Shown here: positions 4,763 to 6,223 of the stretch, one piece after another
Numbering within the stretch: the first letter of the stretch is position 1
How the letters are laid out: every line of letters starts with the position of its first letter
DNA from: Clostridiales bacterium
GTDB taxonomy: Bacteria; Bacillota; Clostridia; Christensenellales; UBA3700
Direction: 5' to 3'
Length of the DNA stretch: 6,223 bases
Assembly (NCBI GenBank): GCA_014799645.1
Contig: JAAVHQ010000017.1
Span: forward strand, 22,098-28,320
The notes under the pieces: generated by a model
What the model was told of the DNA's origin: nothing
The model's input: only the letters and a program-made list of their open reading frames with translations
Database searches by the model: none
Position numbers and translations under genes: made by a program

Positions 4763-6223
4763 TTATGCCTTGTCGCTATCGACATTCTTTACCGCGTCGG
4801 AAAGGTTGACCGCAACGACCTTTGAAACGCCCTTTTCCTGCATCGTAACGCCGTAAAGTCTGTCGGCGAGTTCCATCGTCGGCTTACGGTGAGTGATGAC
4901 GATAAATTGCGTATCGTCGCTAAATCTTTTGAGGTACTGCGCGAAAAGACCTACGTTTGCGTCGTCAAGCGCAGCCTCGATTTCGTCGAGTACGCAGAAA
5001 GGCATAGCCTTCAATCTCAAAATCGCAAAGAGAATTGCAATTGCCGTGAGCGCCATTTCTCCACCGCTCATAAGCGTGATTGACTGCAATTTCTTGCCTG
5101 GGGGTTCTGCAAGTATTTCAATACCTGCGTCGAGTTGCGACTGACCTTCTTCGGGCGGAAGTATGACGAGTTGTCCCTTACCGCCGCCGAACAATTCTTT
5201 GAATATGACTTCGAAGTTCTTGTTGATTTTCGCAAATTCTGTGTTGAATTGCTCCAACATCTGCTTTGACAAATCGGCAATGGATTTTCTAAGTCCTTCC
5301 AAAGTATGTTCGATATCCGCAATCTGTTCGGAATACGTCTGATATTCGCTGTCGACTTCCTTGAAGTTTTCGATAGCGTAGATATTGACGTTGCCCATAT
5401 CTTTTTGTTCTTTTTGAAGTTTTCTTATCTCGCTTCTGCATTCTTGATAATCAAACTCTTCCATTCGAAGCGGCAATGCGGTTTCGTAATCAAGGTTGTA
5501 TTCTTCCTTGATTTTGTTTTGAAGCGTTGCCATATTTTCTTCGATTTTGTCCAACTCGTTTTGACATTTGATTTTGTTCTCGTTGAGGTACATCAAAGTC
5601 TTTGAATACTCGTCTTTTCTGCGAATAAGTTCTTGTATATCCTCGTTGAGTTTTATCTTGTACTCGTCCGCTTCGGTGATTTGACGGCTTATCTCTTCGA
5701 GTTGTTTTTGATATTTATCGGGAAGTTCCACGCTTTTATCGCTCGTCAACTTTTGAATAATATCCTGCAAATTGACAAGGTTATCTCGCCTTGACGTTTT
5801 CTCTTGATTGAGCGCGTCAATCTCGCCTCTAAGTCTGTCGATAGTCTCTTGATAATTTTCAAGCGAGTTGGCAAGAGTGCTGCACTCTACTCTCAAATTG
5901 GAAAGCCTATCGCCGAGTTTGTCCCTTAATTGCGACTTTTGGTCGAACTCCTCTCTCGTCTTTACAGCCAAAGTATCCACGCTTTCTTTGAGCGCGTTGA
6001 CGTCCTTACCCTTTTCGCCGAGCACGCTCAGCGCGTTTTCTATCGCTCCCAACTGCGATTCGAATTCGCCCTTGTTGGTAATCTTTTCGCTTACGCTCTT
6101 GACGTTTTCTTCAATGCTCGCGACTACCTTGTCGAGTTTTCCGTTCTCGGTAGCGACAAGAATTTGCGAGTTCTTAATATCGTCGTCGTAACCTGCAAGT
6201 TGCTCGTCAAAGTCGGCGATATC
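4763..6223 (-). CDS. smc: Chromosome partition protein SMC, C-terminal 486 residues, cut by window edge
   Basis: The frame is open from the window edge to TAA at 4763-4765, so the start, N-terminal head and hinge lie outside. A methionine-like start near 6052 is an internal TTG leucine codon, and coding continues upstream in frame. Residues 1 to about 275 of this fragment are heptad-rich coiled coil, the returning arm. The C-terminal ATPase lobe follows, opening near GNVNIYAIE (277-285). It holds the ABC signature LMSGGE (384-389), Walker B PFCVLDE (408-414) followed by AALDDANV, and the H-loop region THRK (444-447). SMC folds and condenses chromosomes with ScpA and ScpB; its two heads close on ATP. 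The neighbour order smc-ftsY is typical of Bacillota. All motifs seen are intact, so nothing suggests decay. Confidence 0.98.
   Translation of the reverse strand, partial: DIADFDEQLAGYDDDIKNSQILVATENGKLDKVVASIEENVKSVSEKITNKGEFESQLGAIENALSVLGEKGKDVNALKESVDTLAVKTREEFDQKSQLRDKLGDRLSNLRVECSTLANSLENYQETIDRLRGEIDALNQEKTSRRDNLVNLQDIIQKLTSDKSVELPDKYQKQLEEISRQITEADEYKIKLNEDIQELIRRKDEYSKTLMYLNENKIKCQNELDKIEENMATLQNKIKEEYNLDYETALPLRMEEFDYQECRSEIRKLQKEQKDMGNVNIYAIENFKEVDSEYQTYSEQIADIEHTLEGLRKSIADLSKQMLEQFNTEFAKINKNFEVIFKELFGGGKGQLVILPPEEGQSQLDAGIEILAEPPGKKLQSITLMSGGEMALTAIAILFAILRLKAMPFCVLDEIEAALDDANVGLFAQYLKRFSDDTQFIVITHRKPTMELADRLYGVTMQEKGVSKVVAVNLSDAVKNVDSDKA

Noticed and set aside
6050..6052. TTG as start codon of a 429-residue protein
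   Set aside because: The frame is open for another 57 codons to the window edge and continues as coiled coil, so this is an internal leucine codon of smc.

Overview
The window looks like chromosomal DNA of a low-to-moderate GC Gram-positive bacterium, most likely a member of the Clostridia (Bacillota), possibly an uncultured gut-type lineage. The grounds are the gene order smc-ftsY-ylxM-ffh-rpsP-khpA, which is typical of Bacillota, the strong AGGAGG-type ribosome binding sites, and the housekeeping sigma-type promoters. Genus or species cannot be read from the sequence.

Almost everything is on the minus strand. From right to left it holds: the C-terminal part of smc (4763-6223, cut by the window edge); ftsY (3849-4742); an AT-rich two-gene insert made of a plus-strand XRE-family regulator (3494-3805) and a divergent minus-strand lipoprotein gene (2351-3373); then ylxM (1853-2176), ffh (506-1840), rpsP (191-436) and the first 58 codons of khpA (1-176, cut by the left edge). 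No gene-free stretch exceeds 300 bases. The two main intergenic regions are 2177-2350, which holds a terminator, AT palindromes and the ylxM promoter, and 3374-3493, which holds divergent promoters and an operator.

The conserved genes work together. Ffh is the protein subunit of the signal recognition particle (SRP), FtsY is its membrane receptor, and YlxM is a small helix-turn-helix partner encoded beside ffh in many Gram-positives. SMC is the chromosome-condensation ATPase. RpsP (S16) and KhpA belong to the ribosome and RNA-binding group that normally continues into rimM, trmD and rplS, beyond the left edge.

The unusual part is the insert between ftsY and ylxM. It is much richer in A+T than its flanks. 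It is closed on the ftsY side by a strong bidirectional terminator and on the ylxM side by a hairpin that pairs well only in minus-strand RNA. Its two divergent promoters share one -35 element (TTGTCAA/TTGACAA, 3428-3434), and a 20-bp near-palindrome lies between the -35 and -10 of the lipoprotein promoter. This reads as a self-contained regulator plus surface-lipoprotein cassette, with the regulator probably repressing the lipoprotein gene and perhaps itself. The lipoprotein matches no family I recognise. The rest is ordinary core genome.
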